Source of the DNA: Bacillus pinisoli
GTDB taxonomy: Bacteria; Bacillota; Bacilli; Bacillales; SA4
DNA length: 64,000 nucleotides
Reading direction: 5' to 3'
Assembly (NCBI RefSeq): GCF_023036475.1
Contig: NZ_JAJQKI010000009.1
Coordinates: 100,258-164,257 of the forward strand
Under the pieces are notes generated by a model. It saw nothing but the letters and a program-made list of their open reading frames with translations, searched no databases and was not told where the DNA came from. The translations under genes and the position numbers were made by a program. The first letter of the stretch is position 1. Every line of letters starts with the position of its first letter. Shown in pieces: positions 61,301 to 64,000 of the stretch.

Positions 61301-63358
61301 ATGTCTAAAGAAATAGCATCTAGAAAAATGTTAGTCGGTGCACTCTCCAGCATTTTTATTATTGCCTTACTCGTTACATTGCTAGTTCATGAGTTAGTAA
61401 ACTTATCTCATGGGATTAGCCATTACATTCTTCCCATAACATCATTAGTCATTTTAGCAATCTATAGCATATTATATCTAAGAGGTAAGTTTGTTCTAAG
61501 AACAAAGGGGATTTTACTAGGAATTCTATCTTTATTGCTGGTTGACGTATTTTTTTATCTCCTTTTTAAAGAAGAAGTTTTATTAGATATCGTTATTAAT
61601 CTTTTTGTCTTAATTTTCACTATACCTAATATTATCCTTGTGATTAAAGGTGTCAAACACGAAATAGAAATGGAAGAAAAACTTACTCAAAGTGAACAGC
61701 AGTTACGAGCCATGTATAATTCATTAGAAGTTGGTATTTGGTTAACTGACTATCATACAAAAAAATTATTATTTGCTTCACCAGGCATGGGAAAGTTAAG
61801 CGGGATTGATGTACAGTCAATATTTGAAGACCAAACAAGTTGGCCAAGGATTATCCATCCGGATGACTTAAAGTATATAAGAAGCCTTCAACCTCAATTA
61901 GATGCAGGCAAGTCCCTACATCTTGAATATAGAATTTTCCGCAGTGATGGAGAAACTCGGTTTGTGAAAGAAAAAGTCTTTCCTATTTTTAAGGAAGATG
62001 GGTCTATTTCTCGAGTAACCGGCATTATTATTGATTCTACTGAAGAATATAGACAAGCCCAACAAATCGAATATATGGCATTCCATGACGAGTTGACGAA
62101 CTTATATAATCGTCGTTATTTTGAGAAGAAGTTAAGTGAGTTGCCCGAACTGGCGGAAGGCAATCAAATGGCTCTCATGTATATCGACTTAGACCGTTTT
62201 AAATCCATCAACGATATCTTCAGTCACGACGTTGGTGACCAGTTATTAATTCAGATATCACACCGAATTCTATCGTGTATTCAAGAGAAAGGTGTTGCCT
62301 TTCGTTTAGGTGGAGATGAATTCGCTATATTACTTAATCAATTTACTGATGAACAGGAATTACATGATCTTGCAAACAAGATTGTTAAATCCTTGTCTAT
62401 GTCCTATCAAATAGACTCAATGACCATCCATTCCTCATGTAGTGTGGGTGTAACCGTTTGGCCAAAAGATACTCGAGATCCACAACTACTAATGAAATAT
62501 ACTGATGCTACGATGTATACGATTAAGCAAACTGGCAAAAATGGGTATACCTTGTTTGACTCAACCATTCTTAAAAGTTTAGAGAGAAAGACCTTTATAG
62601 AAAAAGGCCTTCGAGAAGCATTAGAAAATAATCAATTTCTTGTGTATTACCAACCTCAATATAAGCATGGTCAAATCGTGGGAATGGAAGCATTGTTACG
62701 CTGGAAAACAAAAACAGGAGAATTTATTCCACCTACAGAGTTTATTCCTATTGCCGAAGAAGTGGGGCTCATTTCATCATTAGGGCAATGGGTCCTTAAA
62801 CAGGCTTGTCTTCAAGGGGTAGCGTGGCAAAAAGTCGGAGTTCCCCCAATAAAAATGGCCGTTAACGTATCTGTTAAACAATTACAGAGGACAGGCTTTT
62901 ATGAATTGGTTTCTCAAACCTTGAAAGAAACTGGATTACAGCCTTCATTATTAGAGTTAGAGATTACAGAGTCGCTTTCCTTATTTGAAGATCCAGCATT
63001 TATTGAACAATTAAGGATGCTGCGAGATATCGGGGTAACCATTACAATTGATGATTTTGGGACAGGCTTCTCTTCTCTCGCCTATCTATATAAGCTACCA
63101 ATTGACTCGATCAAGATTGCCAGAGAGTTTACAATGGACCTTGAGCATAATTCAAAACGTCAAGCATTAGTTGGGGCCATCACAGGGCTAGCAAAGCATT
63201 TAGACCTACATATGCTGGCGGAAGGTGTGGAGACAATAGCACAGGTAAACATTTATAAGGAGCTTGGATGTACAACCTTTCAAGGCTATTATTTCTCAAA
63301 ACCCATAAATGCTCTTGAAGCGAAAAAACTTCTTGAGAAAAATTTACAAATACAGTAA
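61301..63358 (+). CDS. Membrane PAS-GGDEF-EAL c-di-GMP enzyme
   Basis: The 685-aa protein has about four N-terminal membrane helices (residues 10-118), a PAS domain (about 130-250, with YHTKKLLFASPGM and RIIHPDDLKYI), a GGDEF domain (about 255-420) with LDRFKSIND and an intact RLGGDEFAILL, and an EAL domain (about 430-680) with GMEALLRWKTK, LEITESLSLF and DDFGTGFSSLAYL. Both domains keep the key motifs. Its C-terminal half is related to the protein at 45643-47877, but the sensor differs. The ribosome site is weak (GAGAT). Confidence 0.93.
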   Translation: MSKEIASRKMLVGALSSIFIIALLVTLLVHELVNLSHGISHYILPITSLVILAIYSILYLRGKFVLRTKGILLGILSLLLVDVFFYLLFKEEVLLDIVINLFVLIFTIPNIILVIKGVKHEIEMEEKLTQSEQQLRAMYNSLEVGIWLTDYHTKKLLFASPGMGKLSGIDVQSIFEDQTSWPRIIHPDDLKYIRSLQPQLDAGKSLHLEYRIFRSDGETRFVKEKVFPIFKEDGSISRVTGIIIDSTEEYRQAQQIEYMAFHDELTNLYNRRYFEKKLSELPELAEGNQMALMYIDLDRFKSINDIFSHDVGDQLLIQISHRILSCIQEKGVAFRLGGDEFAILLNQFTDEQELHDLANKIVKSLSMSYQIDSMTIHSSCSVGVTVWPKDTRDPQLLMKYTDATMYTIKQTGKNGYTLFDSTILKSLERKTFIEKGLREALENNQFLVYYQPQYKHGQIVGMEALLRWKTKTGEFIPPTEFIPIAEEVGLISSLGQWVLKQACLQGVAWQKVGVPPIKMAVNVSVKQLQRTGFYELVSQTLKETGLQPSLLELEITESLSLFEDPAFIEQLRMLRDIGVTITIDDFGTGFSSLAYLYKLPIDSIKIAREFTMDLEHNSKRQALVGAITGLAKHLDLHMLAEGVETIAQVNIYKELGCTTFQGYYFSKPINALEAKKLLEKNLQIQ

Positions 63359-63476
63359 GAGAGGTTAGCTATAGTCCCTCTTTTTACTCTTCATATTGTT
63401 CAACTAAATTGGTACACTCCACATGGTTGTGAAAAGTTAAGTGTCAGTCAAAAAAAGTTATTGAGGTTCAGTTCTA

Positions 63477-63989
63477 ATGAATAATATAAAGATGATAAAC
63501 GCATCAAAAGAAATGTTACCGAATATCCGTAAACAACGAGTAGAAGCATATGAAGAATATGCAGACAGACTTCCAAAGGCACATTGGAAAGCATTAAAGC
63601 AGGCCATCACTTCTGATGCAGACATTCAGCCTGGTGCAGAGCTAATAGTAGGTGAGTTAAATGGACAGATTGTGGGAAGTGTAGTTTTGTTTCCTCCAAA
63701 GTCTGATGCCTATGAAGGACTGGTAGCTGAAGTCGATTATCCTGAGATTAGAATGTTAGCAGTTGATCCACATGTAAGAGGAAAAGGAGTAGCAAAGGCT
63801 CTTATTACGGAGTGCATAAATAGAACGAAAGACAAAGGCTTATCTACCATTGGATTGCATACGGGAGATTTCATGGAAAATGCAATACGGGTATACGAAG
63901 CGTTTGGCTTTAAACGTATACCTCAATATGATTTTGAACCCGCGAATGACGGGATTATTGTACGGGCCTATTTGTTGGAGTTGAAATAA
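63477..63989 (+). CDS. GNAT family N-acetyltransferase
   Basis: The 170-aa protein has the acetyl-CoA-binding block IRMLAVDPHVRGKGVAKALITEC (R/Q-x-x-G-x-G/A), followed by LHTGDFMENAIRVYEAFGFKRI, characteristic of the GNAT fold. It may acetylate a small molecule or protein; substrate unknown. GAGG is about 10 bases upstream of the ATG. The gene is complete and ends 11 bases before the window end. Confidence 0.85.
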   Translation: MNNIKMINASKEMLPNIRKQRVEAYEEYADRLPKAHWKALKQAITSDADIQPGAELIVGELNGQIVGSVVLFPPKSDAYEGLVAEVDYPEIRMLAVDPHVRGKGVAKALITECINRTKDKGLSTIGLHTGDFMENAIRVYEAFGFKRIPQYDFEPANDGIIVRAYLLELK

Positions 63990-64000
63990 GGCTTGTTACT

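Noticed and set aside
1..64000. CRISPR arrays, tRNA/rRNA genes, IS elements, prophage
   Set aside because: I saw no regularly spaced repeats, no cloverleaf-type sequences and no transposase or phage motifs while reading both strands.

Overview
The window is a chromosomal segment of a low-GC, Gram-positive, Bacillus-like bacterium (Bacillaceae). The evidence is AGGAGG-type ribosome sites, frequent TTG/GTG starts, sigma-A promoters, A/T-rich intrinsic terminators and Bacillus hallmarks: SinR, an eps-type operon, Vpr-like proteases, bacterial NO synthase, DUF2642 and UMF1 proteins. I saw no rRNA, tRNA, CRISPR array, IS element or phage gene.

1-28.2 kb, minus strand: one long exopolysaccharide/capsule gene cluster, read from 28.2 kb down to 1. 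In transcription order: chain-length/kinase pair (EpsA/EpsB-like), a structured RNA in the position of the eps-associated RNA (EAR), UDP-GlcNAc 4,6-dehydratase, GtaB, EpsG-like polymerase, a 53-aa coupled ORF, phosphoglycosyl transferase, acetyltransferase and aminotransferase (the di-N-acetylbacillosamine set), a SinR homologue, GT32, GT8 and GT4 transferases, a PglK-like ABC flippase, two more GTs, then an unusual ulosonate block. That block holds complete Kdo genes (KdsA, KdsB, KdsC, KdsD) and complete nonulosonic-acid genes (NeuA, NeuB, NeuC), with three paralogous DUF115/GT42-like proteins and a TPR-kinase between them. MBOAT and SGNH O-acetylation genes follow. The expected product is a lipid-linked repeat unit primed with diNAcBac, decorated with Kdo and a sialic- or legionaminic-type acid, flipped by the ABC protein, polymerised by the EpsG homologue and probably O-acetylated.

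Regulation: six copies of a 16-bp dyad, GTTCTTTATNNAGAAN, contain the SinR half-site GTTCTYT and all lie between genes. One fills the 17-bp spacer of the main operon promoter, one is in its leader, one overlaps the -10 and start point of a divergent promoter for a secreted Asp-rich protein, and three precede internal segments of the operon. SinR itself is encoded inside the operon, so a self-contained biofilm-matrix circuit is likely.

28.3-36.6 kb: the secreted Asp-rich protein, a membrane protein, PepT, a CPBP protease, an orphan SpoOB-type histidine kinase, a small membrane-anchored protein, IolA/MmsA plus an iron alcohol dehydrogenase, and a thioesterase. 36.6-45.3 kb: three secreted subtilisin-family proteases with a second iron alcohol dehydrogenase among them.

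45.6-63.4 kb is rich in second-messenger genes: two GGDEF-EAL proteins, a GAF-HD-GYP protein, a class III adenylate cyclase with an N-terminal SRPBCC/DUF5939 sensor, a cyclic-nucleotide-binding domain fused to a chemoreceptor signalling domain, and a c-di-GMP-I riboswitch ahead of a secreted protein. Interspersed are a UMF1 transporter, a small decayed gene, DUF2642, NO synthase, a Dps-like protein, an APH-fold kinase, a small membrane protein and photolyase. A GNAT acetyltransferase ends the window.
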